From assembly GCA_903772945.1 (NCBI GenBank), contig CAICTM010001259.1:1-32885 (forward strand): a DNA stretch of 32,885 nucleotides, read 5' to 3'. This stretch comes from Seminavis robusta. Taxonomy: Eukaryota > Bacillariophyta > Bacillariophyceae > Naviculales > Naviculaceae. The number at the start of each line of letters is the position of its first letter. Within the stretch, counting starts at the first letter, position 1. Below the pieces are notes generated by a model that did not search any database, was not told the DNA's origin, and saw only the letters and a list, made by a program, of their open reading frames with translations. Shown piece after piece: positions 7,560-16,216 of the stretch. A program made the translations under genes and the position numbers.

Positions 7560-10180
7560 GATCCCAATTTGCTTTTACTTTATACCGATATAGGCAACAT
7601 CCATTGATAGCTGTAGATGGAAGGAGGAAAAGCTTACTTTCCGAAGAAGATGGATGGATCCAATGAACGCTATGGCGCTGGTCAAGCCAGCTCCGGTATT
7701 GCTAGAGACATCCAGAATCCGCCAGACCAACTTGACTCGGCATTAACGGATAGCCTCAATGTGCACACAAAGACAGAAACCACACAGCAGTACAGAGATG
7801 AAGAATCTAGTGCCACAAAAGTTCACGTAGAAGACAAAAGTCGAGTCCTCAAGAAAACGGAGATGAAGAAGACACCTACTACTACTTCTACCACTACTCG
7901 TACTAGTAGAAGCAAAAAAGAAGCCAAGTCAGAGGAAGATGAAGCAACAACAAAAATCATGGAGATTGGGTCGGAAAAAGCTGGTCTGGAAATTCTGCCG
8001 CCAACAGAGGAAGAATGTATTGCTGGAGCTGTACAGGTGGCTGGTTGTGCCAAAACTCCACCTGTTGCAACTTTGGGTGAAGAAATTGCTGCTAAAGAAG
8101 CTGCCAGACGCAGCATGGACAGTACTTCTGGAGCTGGTAGAGCTCAAGTCACGGATTGCTCCAAGGTAGAAAATGACATTGATGCAACAAATTATGCCAA
8201 CCCGCAACACATTCAAACACCCAGGTATTGCACTGCCCAATCAGCCCCCAGAGCATCAGGTACCCCAGACTTTTACATGGAGCAAGGAAAATGTGCAGCA
8301 GAGCCACTACCTGTTGCACCGTCTGCAACATGTGAGCAGCAAGCAGCACAGAGTCCCCACACAATTAGCCCTCTGGCAATGGTGCCCAACCAACCAGGAT
8401 ATGCACCTACCAATCATCAAGATTTAATGGATGATTTATTGGAAGGACTTGCACCGATCCCAGTGGCGCCCTCAACATTGCGTCGAGACAGGCAACAAGC
8501 CCGTCCTGGAGCCTACAGAGGCGAAAACTTGCAGCGTGTGCAAAGTCTTGATTTTGAGCTTGTGGGTAACAACAACAATGAAAATGAAAATGATTACGAT
8601 TACGATATTGCAGTCAATGATCCTCCAGCAAACACCAATACTGTCCCACATTCTCCTGTAACGAACGGCCAAGGACTGGTTGAAGCTAGAGCTATCATTG
8701 AGAGTTCTAGAAGGCTAGTCTTCCAGGAAGCCAAACAAGTTGATGATGTATTGGAACGACAGGCTGACAGAGAGGAAAAGGAAAAGAAGTGGCAAAGAGT
8801 TGCATTTGCCATTGTTGTTTGTTCCCTAATTATAATCGCCATCAGTCTGGGGGTTGGACTAAGGCCCAAGTCAGAAATCATCCAAACACCATCACCCACG
8901 GTATCTGGTTCCTTGGAGCCTTCCTTATCGCCATCCGCTGCACCCACTGGGGTTATGGACCTCTGGTTGGATATTCTGCCCAGCAACACCTTGGCTAGTA
9001 TCAACAATGGCAGTGAAACTCCTCAGTGGAGAGCATGGAATTGGCTTGCAAATCACCAAAACATCACATTCCTACCAAGATGGAGAAAGGATCAGTTGTT
9101 TGCTCTTGCTACATTTTTCTATGCCTTTGAGGGAGAAAATTGGAATCCTCTCATCAAGGGACACGGGTGGATGGATGACACAGTGGATGAGTGTGACTGG
9201 TTTTCCAGTGGATTTGGATATTTTGATGAGGAAGGAAAATACATTGATGATATGGATAATCCTTCGCATTATTCATGCAACAGCCGTGGCAACTTTACCT
9301 CTCTTTGGTTGGAAGCCCTACAGCTCTCTGCTTTGACACCTTTTATTCCACCAGAGATCACCATGCTAAGTTCATTGTCCCGTCTTCAGCTCGGTTTCAA
9401 TGATATTGCAACACCAATTTCATCTCTGATTCCAGCGGCAGTGTATGAGATGACTCATTTGACTGTTTTGGGATTGTATGGTGAACACGTGACTGGCCAA
9501 CTCCCAAGTGAGCTTGGACAGCTGTCTGGTTTGACTCACTTGTGGATATTGCGAAACGAGATCACTGGGCGAATTCCATCGGAACTTGGAAGACTCGCTA
9601 ACATTTCTTTGTTGGAGTTGTCCCTAAATCATCTCACTGGACCGCTTCCATCAGAGCTTGGAAGACTCTCTGATATGTCTCATTTTGGGGGCAAAGAAAA
9701 TTGGTTCAGTGGACCTGTCCCCTCTGAGTTTGGTCAGGTGATTGGTTTGAGAGTCTTGCATTTGGATGAAAATGAATTGACTGGGCCTGTGCCATCTGAG
9801 TTTGGGCTTTTAACCAATCTGGAGATTTTGAATCTAACTGGCAACCTTGGCTTGTCTGGCACAATCCCAGAGGAGCTATGCTTCGTGCAGAATTTGTCTT
9901 GTACTGTCTACGAAAAAGATCATTGGTTGGCTGAGCCCTGCCATCTTGACTTTGATTGTTCCTCTATTTTGTGTGGATGTTCTTGTGCCTGTTCCAATTA
10001 CTCTTTGACGGATGGAGGACTCTAGATAAGGTTATGTCGAGTCAAATAGAAAAAGGTACCCATACTGGTAGCTGCAATCTGCAGACTGCTAGATTCTACT
10101 TGATCATCTACCTGTAGATCCATTGTTGAATGCTTTGCCAAAACTTCCAAAACGAGCATTGCTCCTTTCCTATAAGGGCT
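7560..10180 (+). repeat. Left arm of the large inverted duplication
   Basis: Homology with the right arm (17105-19530) covers the gene, about 55 bases upstream (TCCCAAT, GCTTTT, TTTATA, GGCAACATC) and about 150 bases downstream (TAGATAAG-TTATG; CCAAAACGAGCATTGCTCCT). The arms are about 2.5 kb and separated by about 6.9 kb of unique DNA. Confidence 0.8.
7617..10025 (+). CDS. Single-pass membrane LRR protein, copy 1
   Basis: 802 residues. The N-terminal ~395 residues are hydrophilic and low-complexity (Thr-rich TTTSTTTRT near 85, Glu/Lys-rich, Pro/Gln-rich). They are followed by a membrane segment at about 396-418 (VAFAIVVCSLIIIAISLGVGL) with KEKKWQR before it, so the N-terminus is probably cytoplasmic. 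The ectodomain starts with an LRR N-cap-like block (LFALATFFYAFEGENW, then GWM---C-W) and has about seven to eight LRRs of the plant-like LTGPLPSELGRL type, several N-glycosylation sequons and a Cys-rich end (FDCSSILCGCSCACSN). No kinase domain is present. A cell-surface recognition or adhesion role is inference. A second in-frame ATG at 7650 may be the true start, because the paralogue at 17209-19440 keeps only that one. The copy has about 65 more N-terminal residues and one LRR fewer than the paralogue. Confidence 0.88.
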   Translation: MEGGKAYFPKKMDGSNERYGAGQASSGIARDIQNPPDQLDSALTDSLNVHTKTETTQQYRDEESSATKVHVEDKSRVLKKTEMKKTPTTTSTTTRTSRSKKEAKSEEDEATTKIMEIGSEKAGLEILPPTEEECIAGAVQVAGCAKTPPVATLGEEIAAKEAARRSMDSTSGAGRAQVTDCSKVENDIDATNYANPQHIQTPRYCTAQSAPRASGTPDFYMEQGKCAAEPLPVAPSATCEQQAAQSPHTISPLAMVPNQPGYAPTNHQDLMDDLLEGLAPIPVAPSTLRRDRQQARPGAYRGENLQRVQSLDFELVGNNNNENENDYDYDIAVNDPPANTNTVPHSPVTNGQGLVEARAIIESSRRLVFQEAKQVDDVLERQADREEKEKKWQRVAFAIVVCSLIIIAISLGVGLRPKSEIIQTPSPTVSGSLEPSLSPSAAPTGVMDLWLDILPSNTLASINNGSETPQWRAWNWLANHQNITFLPRWRKDQLFALATFFYAFEGENWNPLIKGHGWMDDTVDECDWFSSGFGYFDEEGKYIDDMDNPSHYSCNSRGNFTSLWLEALQLSALTPFIPPEITMLSSLSRLQLGFNDIATPISSLIPAAVYEMTHLTVLGLYGEHVTGQLPSELGQLSGLTHLWILRNEITGRIPSELGRLANISLLELSLNHLTGPLPSELGRLSDMSHFGGKENWFSGPVPSEFGQVIGLRVLHLDENELTGPVPSEFGLLTNLEILNLTGNLGLSGTIPEELCFVQNLSCTVYEKDHWLAEPCHLDFDCSSILCGCSCACSNYSLTDGGL

Positions 10181-10543
10181 TGTCCAGCCGTGCAATCAAT
10201 GGCAACTAGCTATAGCTAGACGTAGGCAACTCATCCAATCCGTCTGCATACCGAGCAGAGAGCGGCACCGAACCGTACCATTTTCCAAGGCAAGTAAGTG
10301 TGAGCGGAAGTGCGATCGGTACCAGCTTTTGCTTCGATTTGGTTCCTGCGAACTCTGAGAACCTCCCAGTGACGACATCCGAACCCCTTTTCTGTCGTCA
10401 CGCGACTATTAATAGTAGCTAGTAGCAAGGATATCTGTGGGTTGGATCTTTCTCTCCTCGTCTCCTCTCACAAAACCAAAAACCATCCAACAATTTCACA
10501 CCCTTCTTCATTTATCTAGAAATTGAATAAAACTAACACCACC
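10026..10543. other. Spacer between the LRR gene and the NmrA-like gene
   Basis: 10026-10180 is the 3' flank of the LRR gene and matches the 3' flank of the inverted copy (CCAAAACGAGCATTGCTCCT is exact in both). 10192-10262 is the direct repeat shared with 7106-7175. The C/A-rich stretch 10445-10540, without G runs, looks like the 5' untranslated leader of the downstream gene. No gene is seen here. Confidence 0.6.
10192..10262 (+). repeat. Imperfect direct repeat flanking the LRR gene, right copy
   Basis: Partner of 7106-7175. The leading 21 bases (positions 10192-10212) are identical and the rest is diverged with small indels. Confidence 0.75.
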
Positions 10544-11476
10544 ATGACGGATGCAACCTATTTGATTTTCCTTGGAACGAGTCGTCAAGGCCGTGCAACG
10601 ATTGATGCTCTGAAAGCATTGGGAGCCACGAACATTTGTGCGACGTCCCGTGATCCAACCAGTGCCTCTTCCAAGCGCTTGGAAGTGCAAAAAGTGCTAA
10701 AAGCGGACTACACGGATCCACCGTCGGTGGTGGCCGCCATTAAGGAATCGAAAGCCACCCGCATTTGGTTCACCACCGATTGGTACACCATCAAGAGTCC
10801 GACGCGCGAAAAGGAATTCTTGTTGGGCAAGGCCGTCATTGACGCCATTACCAAAGAATGCAGCGATCAAGTCGAACATGTCGTGTACGGATCCGTGGGC
10901 GATGCCGACAATTGTCCCGAAACGGTCGAGCATTTCTGGAGCAAAGCCGACGTCGAAGCCTATCTCAAAAAGGAACTTGACACTTCCAAAACGACGTGGT
11001 CCATTATTCGTCCCGTCGCGTTTTTTGACAATCTCGATGATCCCAAAAATTGGAATGCCCTCTCCAAGGGTGCGGTCAAGTTTTTGGGATACGACAATAT
11101 CAAATACAAATTTGTCGCCACGGAAGATATCGGAAAGGGCAGTGCGGCATTGCTTTTCCATGCCAAAGAGCATGCCGGAAAAACGCTGGATGCGGTGGGA
11201 GGAGAACACACCGGATCCGAATTGGCACAGGCATTGACGGAAGCAAGCGGTGTCCCGTGTGTCTACAAGACGGCGCTTCCTCGCTTTATTTTGCGCTTAT
11301 TCATGAATGATTTGTATCACATGACACTCTGGATGGAAGAGTCGGGGTATACCGCCAATCTCGAAGAGTTCAAAAAGGTGGTACCCGATGCCATGGATGC
11401 CAAGGCATGGTTCACCAAGAAAGGACAGTGGCATAATGGAGAAAAGTTTACGCCCAAGGAAAGTGCAGATGCATGA
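10544..11476 (+). CDS. NmrA-like NAD(P)-binding protein (atypical SDR)
   Basis: 310 residues from the ATG at 10544, which has a strong context (caccaccATGacg); the frame continues upstream only to a TTG. The N-terminus shows a Rossmann beta-strand and glycine-rich loop (TYLIFLGTSRQGRATIDAL, residues 4-22), followed by ATSRDP at the end of the second strand, as in NADP-binding NmrA-like proteins. Later blocks that fit the family are VEHVVYGSVGDADN (about 115), WSIIRPVAFFDNL (about 153) and the FVATEDIGKGSAALL region (about 195), where NmrA-like proteins have a conserved D-I/V-G. There is no classical YxxxK pair that I can identify, so it may be a redox sensor or an atypical reductase; the substrate is unknown. 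There is no presequence, so it is probably cytosolic. Single exon. Confidence 0.88.
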   Translation: MTDATYLIFLGTSRQGRATIDALKALGATNICATSRDPTSASSKRLEVQKVLKADYTDPPSVVAAIKESKATRIWFTTDWYTIKSPTREKEFLLGKAVIDAITKECSDQVEHVVYGSVGDADNCPETVEHFWSKADVEAYLKKELDTSKTTWSIIRPVAFFDNLDDPKNWNALSKGAVKFLGYDNIKYKFVATEDIGKGSAALLFHAKEHAGKTLDAVGGEHTGSELAQALTEASGVPCVYKTALPRFILRLFMNDLYHMTLWMEESGYTANLEEFKKVVPDAMDAKAWFTKKGQWHNGEKFTPKESADA

Positions 11477-11882
11477 GCAGGCAGCCAAACAATCCGCCAA
11501 ACAAAGAAAAAACTGAATGGGAGGCAGCCAGCGATATTGCGGTTGCCATGTATGATTTCAAAGTTTGTGATGCATGCAATTACATATGCATAGTTGGTAA
11601 AGTGGGTATGTTGACGCGGGTATAGAAGCAAGGAACCAAGACAAAAGTGGGCTTTGCGTCAATTTGGTAGCCTTATTCTCATCTTTAGCACAGCTGTTAC
11701 TTCTTTGTGGCCACACAATCAATAGTGGAGCCGTTAACATGCCATGGTCCAGCAACGGGATCTCGCCTCTTATAATCAGTAGTCCGAGCTCCAACATGGC
11801 AGCTATAGCCAAGAGTCAGTGACACGTGATACAGGATACAAACGCATGTACTACTGTAGCTAAGTAGTTTAGTTGTTGCTTA
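11477..11882. other. Convergent 3' spacer between the NmrA-like gene and ispE
   Basis: About 400 bases between two convergent genes, so it should hold both 3' untranslated regions. I see no gene, no clear hairpin and no tandem repeat. Confidence 0.55.
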
Positions 11883-13038
11883 TTAGTTGGGACGTTCGAA
11901 CCAAACACCCTCGGGCCGATCAATGAATTCGGTAAAGAAGACTTGGACATCGTCTCGTTCGTCAAACTTGGCAAGGAATGCTGCTTCATCGGCAGGACTG
12001 CCCAGGCAGAAAATGCTGGTACCACTGCCGGACATCATAATGTGCTGGAATCCTTCCACTTGACACAATTCGTCCTTCAAGGCCGCTAGTTCCGGTACAC
12101 AGGAAAATGCCGGTGGTTCCAAATCATTGATAAAGTATTCGTCGGGGACCGTGTCGACACCCTTTAAAAACGCCGGCAGCAATGTTTCCTTGGCATCCAG
12201 AGTGCTCAGTTTGTCGTATTCCAGTGCCTTAAAGACTGCCGGTGTGGAGAGACCCACGTTGGGTTTGACAATGCACAACTTGGTGCCGGGCGTCAGTGGT
12301 GGATCAATGGAATCCATAATTTCACCTCGTCCCGTGCAGTAGGCGGTACCGCGACTCAGAAAAAAGGTAATGTCACTGCCCAAGTCTCCAGACCATTCTA
12401 CCATCTGACAAATCAATCCATTAAAGCAAGGGGACTGTTAGCATTATCATACATCATAATGGGTATACGGAAGTAACTATGATAATGATACTCACCTGTT
12501 CGAGAGTGGCTGGGTTGCCCATGAGTTGATTGGCGCCCCACATGGCCGTGGCAGCATTCGCCGAACCGCCTCCGAGACCGGCTTGAGCAGGGACTTGCTT
12601 TATCAGATTGGCTTGGAAATATTGTTGGACTCCGGTCTTTTCTCGCATCAACTGGAGCGCTCGTAGCACCAGATTGGTAGAATCCACGGGAACTCCTTCC
12701 ATATTGCAGGAAAATTCATCTGCTTCACCTTCATCTAGATTGGTCAATTCCAAGGTATCTCCAAATCCCACTGCCTGAAAGAGACTGGCCAAATCGTGGA
12801 ACCCGTCTTCTCGTTTTCGAATAATCCGGAGAAATAGATTGATTTTGCAAGGGCTAAACAAACTCAGAGAGTCAGTTGTCGCATCGGCTGCTTTGGAAGT
12901 TTCCGCATTGTCCGCCACAGATGCGCGAAAGGACAGTTTTTGTCTCGCTATGGGTGTTGATGTGAAGCCATGGACGCCAAAACTCAAAGCCAGAGCTGCC
13001 CATAGGCAGCTAAATACAAGGAAGGATGCTTTTGACAT
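11883..13038 (-). CDS. ispE: 4-diphosphocytidyl-2-C-methyl-D-erythritol kinase, plastid, two exons
   Basis: IspE phosphorylates CDP-methylerythritol in the plastid MEP pathway for isoprenoid precursors. Exon 1 is 13038-12496 (181 codons) and exon 2 is 12404-11883 (173 codons plus stop), joined in phase 0 to give 354 residues. GHMP-kinase features: SPCKINLFL with the active-site Lys65, the ATP loop PAQAGLGGGSANAA (150-163), GSDITFF with the catalytic Asp192, and MSGSGTSIF (305-313). The N-terminus is a signal peptide (SFLVFSCLWAALALSFGVHG) followed by Phe25 and a Ser/Thr/Arg-rich stretch. This is the diatom bipartite plastid presequence, related to the ASAFAP motif. The frame is open upstream of 13038 as far as 13284, but the presequence fits the Met at 13038. 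Without splicing, exon 1 would run into a stop within 13 codons. Confidence 0.93.
12405..12495 (-). other. 91-bp spliceosomal intron in ispE
   Basis: On the minus strand the donor is CAG|GTGAGT (12496|12495) and the acceptor TTGTCAG|ATG (12405|12404). The length of 91 bp is typical of diatom introns. It restores a continuous IspE frame between NPATLEQ and MVEWSGD, where the family has no gap. Confidence 0.9.
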
Positions 13039-13297
13039 GGTCAGAGATGTAATCCGATGCTTCACCACACGAAAGAGATGAGTGCCAGGAACAACGACCA
13101 ACTTATCAAGGGCTAGACATGGGCATTGATGTTGATCGATGTGTGCGATCTGCAAGCTCAACTTGCTGGCCGGCGGCCTCCACGTGGAATTATGAAGCAG
13201 TGCCTCAAAGAAGCCAGTGAAAAGGTTGAAGACGAGACTGTCCTCGAGAGGTTTCAAGTGATATGTAGAAAAACGTCCCGGCAAATTGGAAATCCAA

Positions 13298-13364
13298 TGG
13301 CGCGCGCGATCGCAAGAATTCTTGGAGGCGCAGCCGACACGATTCGTCGCGAGAGCGCGCGCCA
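13298..13364. repeat. CG-rich inverted repeat
   Basis: TGGCGCGCGC at 13298-13307 is the exact reverse complement of 13355-13364. Inside lie the palindromes GCGATCGC and AAGAATTCTT. The arms could pair as a hairpin of about 67 bases. Confidence 0.75.
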
Positions 13365-13380
13365 GCGGATTTTAGGCTGA

Positions 13381-13515
13381 GATCGAAGATCAAGGGCTGA
13401 GATCGTGGATCCAGTCGAGGCTGGAGGATTTTTGCACGAGGGCAAAGCCCAAGGGCAAAAATCCGACAGCCGAGACGACAGATCAAGATCAAAGACCACA
13501 GATCAAGATCAAGGC
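13381..13515. repeat. GATC array with 20-bp period
   Basis: GATC starts at 13381, 13388, 13401, 13408, 13481, 13487, 13501 and 13507. Pairs are 6-7 bases apart and recur at 20 bases in both clusters; the clusters are 100 bases apart, five periods. The right pair lies in an exact repeat of ACAGATCAAGATCAA. Confidence 0.75.
13419..13471. repeat. 17-bp inverted repeat upstream of the recombinase ORF
   Basis: GGCTGGAGGATTTTTGC (13419-13435) pairs with GCAAAAATCCGACAGCC (13455-13471) with two mismatches; the inner ten bases are perfect. The 19-base spacer contains GGGC-AAA-GCCC, a further small inverted repeat. The right arm recurs at 16841-16858 beyond the ORF. Confidence 0.8.
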
Positions 13516-13606
13516 CGTCAATGAGGCGGGAGGTCTTTGTCTGTAATCTACTTGACAAAAGCCCGAGTAAATAGCCCTACTGTTGTTAGAGAGCTAGCTG
13601 GTCATC

Positions 13607-16216
13607 ATGTCTTCGTCGTCATCAGAAGAAGAGGAGAACACCCGACTCCTCCACCACAGCCCACTCCTTGAGAACCACGAAGGCGAGTTTACCCTTCCTC
13701 CTGTAGACACCAGTAGCATCAGTAGCAGCGAGGAAGAGGATGAGGATGAGGAAGAAGAAGAAGCCGCCGACGACAAAGAGGAAGAACGGCCAGTAATGAC
13801 TCAAGGAACCAGCTTTGTTGTGGCAAATCTTCTGGCACTTGGCTCTGAATCCAACATTGTCTTTGGTACGCCGGCGCCGGCACCAGCTCCAGCCAGAGTC
13901 TCCTTGTCTCCCCAAAATCCATCTCAAAATCCAGCCACAACAGAGGCTGAAGAAGAGCCAACACCAACACAAGAAAATCCACCCAAAAATGCTGCTGAAA
14001 TTGCCAGTGCTCTTGGTGTTGGTCGAGATTTTACCACCTTGGACTTGACAGAGAAAGAACAAAAGCTTCTAGAAGAGTGCAAGGACCAAGGAAGACGCGG
14101 CAGAAAGTATGAGAAGAAATGTGAGAGCCTTCAAAAGCGATTCTTCGAGACAATCCGCGAGCATGGTGGATCCGTCTTGAGCAGTCTTCTTGAGATTGTT
14201 CCCGTCGATTACGACCACGGCCACTCAACCAATTATACTTTCTTCAACGTGGTATGCGGAGAAAAAGATCGCAACAAACATAAAATAATCTTGAACTATT
14301 GTGCCATCTTGTGCGGAATGAAATGGTTGTGCTTGTCCGGTACCAACAAAGGCAAGCCGCTCTCCCCCACCGTCTTCACACAATACATCAACAATGTATT
14401 CACCGAGTGGAGAACCATGACGCACAACAAATTTCAGTACACCTTCAAGGAGGATTTCAACGCCAAAGGAGATTTCCACGGATTCATGATCAAGTATTGG
14501 GCGGAAATCCGCAAGACGGATCCAACTTTTGGAATTCGCAGTCATCATTCGGAGATTGATTGGGAAGCGGACAAGAAAATCCGCGAAGCTGTCAAAGACG
14601 GAAGACTCCAACCTTGGACGAATCCAAAAGATCTCCAATTCGTCTGTGTGTTCCACCTTGGTCGATCTTTTCTTCTTCGGGGTGGTAAGGAAATGTCAAG
14701 TCTCATGATGCGGGATACTTATTCCGGGATGTACACTCGGGAGATGGGGGACCTGGCTGGATGTCTGCATATGGCAATCCGATTACCAGAAGACAAGACG
14801 AATGGACTGACATTTTACAATTCCAATGCTCTTTCGGACAAAGACCGTTGGTTGGAAATCGTCGAGAATCCTCGTGATCCACTGTGTGCTTACAAGTGTT
14901 TTGACTTTTACCTGTCGAAGTGTCACCCGGAAGCTGAGAAGTTCTTCGCGAAGACTTCCTCCAATACGCAGAAGAAGGAATACAAGAAATATTTCACCAA
15001 CCACTCAGAGCACGAGAACAAGTACAAGGATCGGGACATTTGGTTCTGTCCGTCGGGTGGTACATCCAATTACAATCTTGGCCACAACACCGTATCCAAG
15101 ATGGCCAAGCAACTCGGCACGATCATTGGAGTCACAAATCTTGAGAAGTTCACGAATCATGGTCTTCGTGCCTATGGAATCACCAAGATGCATCAAGCTC
15201 GCGTTCCGATGGCGGCTCGATTGAAATTCGCCCGTCACAAGTGCGAACAGAGTCAGATCCCATATGCTCGTCTCGTAGATGAAGGTCGATCGACTGCTCT
15301 CAAGGCGTTGATGTGCTCGGATAAGGACTTGGCCGTGGAATCTGATGATGAAGACGGAAATCCACGTCCTCCAAGACGAACTTCCGACGAAGAATCCGAT
15401 GACGGTGGCGGTAAGCCCCGCGCCAAGCGTGCCTCCAAGCGCCAAGCCCAAAAAGAAAAGGAAGCTTTTTGGAAGAAGTCGAGCAAGCCCAAGAAGACTG
15501 CGTCCGCCAAGAAAAAGTCAGTTCCCGAGGAGATCTTGACTCAAGATTCGGAGGATGAAGAAGAAGCTTCCTTGTTGACCGAAGATCCATCCGTCATTCC
15601 AGAGGACAAGGTGTTGAAGAAGATGACGAAGAAGCAATTGCTCGAGTTGGTCCAGGCTCAAGCTGCGTCTTCGACGGCAAGTGTTGCATCTGCTCCTGCG
15701 GTGTCCGGTGGTGCTGTTGTTTCCGTGACCGGATCTCATCAATCATTGGCGATGGCTCCCCTTGCGGCGGCTCCAGTTGCGGCGGCTCCTGTTTTTGCCG
15801 CTCCAGTTGCGGCGGCTCCAGTGGCGATGGCTCCAGTTGCAGCAAATCAAGCATTCCACCAGCCGATGGCGGTAGCTCCCATGATGGCGGCGAATCAAGT
15901 CATGGATCAACGAATGTATCAACCATCAATTCCCATGCAAATGCAGCATCAGCCTCAGTTTTCGATTCCAATTCCATCGGGGTGGAGTCAAATGGTAGCG
16001 ATGCAACAGCAAGCAGCCATGATGCAGAATATGATGATGCCACAACCACAACAATTTGTGTATCCCCAGTTTCAGCAATACATTCCACAACCCGCTCCAC
16101 AAGCACAGGCACAGGCACAACAACCACCACCACCACAAGAGGTTTGGGTTCGAGACGCAAATGGGAACTTGGTACCCTTCAACCCGAACCAACAGAACGA
16201 TGGGGGTGGTCGGTAA
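13607..16216 (+). CDS. Crypton-type tyrosine recombinase
   Basis: An 869-residue protein expected to cut and rejoin DNA through a tyrosine nucleophile, as in Crypton DNA transposons. Residues 1-140 are Ser/Glu- and Pro-rich. A basic, helical segment at about 145-340 may bind DNA. The catalytic domain shows FLLRGGKEMSSL with Arg358 and Lys361, then NHGLRAYGITKM with His518 and Arg521, then ARHKCEQSQIPYAR with His544 and the candidate nucleophile Tyr553. This is the R-K-HxxR-H-Y order of tyrosine recombinases, and the LRGGKE and DPLCAYKCFDFYLSKCHP blocks fit Crypton/DUF3504 proteins. The C-terminal third is Lys-rich, then Ala-Pro-Val repeats (about 715-750), then Gln/Met/Pro-rich. The frame is intact with all catalytic residues, so it may be active or domesticated. 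No reverse transcriptase lies nearby, which argues against a DIRS retroelement. Confidence 0.82.
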   Translation: MSSSSSEEEENTRLLHHSPLLENHEGEFTLPPVDTSSISSSEEEDEDEEEEEAADDKEEERPVMTQGTSFVVANLLALGSESNIVFGTPAPAPAPARVSLSPQNPSQNPATTEAEEEPTPTQENPPKNAAEIASALGVGRDFTTLDLTEKEQKLLEECKDQGRRGRKYEKKCESLQKRFFETIREHGGSVLSSLLEIVPVDYDHGHSTNYTFFNVVCGEKDRNKHKIILNYCAILCGMKWLCLSGTNKGKPLSPTVFTQYINNVFTEWRTMTHNKFQYTFKEDFNAKGDFHGFMIKYWAEIRKTDPTFGIRSHHSEIDWEADKKIREAVKDGRLQPWTNPKDLQFVCVFHLGRSFLLRGGKEMSSLMMRDTYSGMYTREMGDLAGCLHMAIRLPEDKTNGLTFYNSNALSDKDRWLEIVENPRDPLCAYKCFDFYLSKCHPEAEKFFAKTSSNTQKKEYKKYFTNHSEHENKYKDRDIWFCPSGGTSNYNLGHNTVSKMAKQLGTIIGVTNLEKFTNHGLRAYGITKMHQARVPMAARLKFARHKCEQSQIPYARLVDEGRSTALKALMCSDKDLAVESDDEDGNPRPPRRTSDEESDDGGGKPRAKRASKRQAQKEKEAFWKKSSKPKKTASAKKKSVPEEILTQDSEDEEEASLLTEDPSVIPEDKVLKKMTKKQLLELVQAQAASSTASVASAPAVSGGAVVSVTGSHQSLAMAPLAAAPVAAAPVFAAPVAAAPVAMAPVAANQAFHQPMAVAPMMAANQVMDQRMYQPSIPMQMQHQPQFSIPIPSGWSQMVAMQQQAAMMQNMMMPQPQQFVYPQFQQYIPQPAPQAQAQAQQPPPPQEVWVRDANGNLVPFNPNQQNDGGGR

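Larger units (their letters stand above)
6671..7616. other. Intergenic spacer upstream of the first LRR gene
   Basis: About 0.95 kb with no convincing gene. It holds TACCGGTA/CTAG words (7001-7020, 7121-7136) and a 20-bp direct repeat, ACTCCA(GG or AA)GATTTAAAAAAG, at 7267-7286 and 7371-7390. It also holds a segment at 7106-7175 that recurs downstream of the LRR gene at 10192-10262. The last 55 bases, including a TTTATA, resemble the upstream region of the second LRR copy and are the likely core promoter. Confidence 0.6.
13039..13606. other. Divergent spacer with strongly palindromic, GATC-rich DNA
   Basis: This spacer separates ispE (minus) from the recombinase ORF (plus). The part near ispE is unremarkable 5' flank. 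From 13285 it holds successive inverted repeats: ATTGGA-AA-TCCAAT (13285-13298), TGGCGCGCGC/GCGCGCGCCA (13298-13307 and 13355-13364) and 17-bp arms at 13419-13435 and 13455-13471. A 20-bp-period GATC array spans 13381-13520. I read this as the 5' end of a recombinase element. Confidence 0.65.

Noticed and set aside
13622..14062. 146-codon minus-strand frame opposite the recombinase ORF
   Set aside because: Antisense shadow of the Ser/Glu/Pro-rich N-terminus; low-complexity product.
13607..16216. Reading the recombinase as part of a DIRS or Ngaro retroelement
   Set aside because: No reverse transcriptase or RNase H frame lies within several kilobases.
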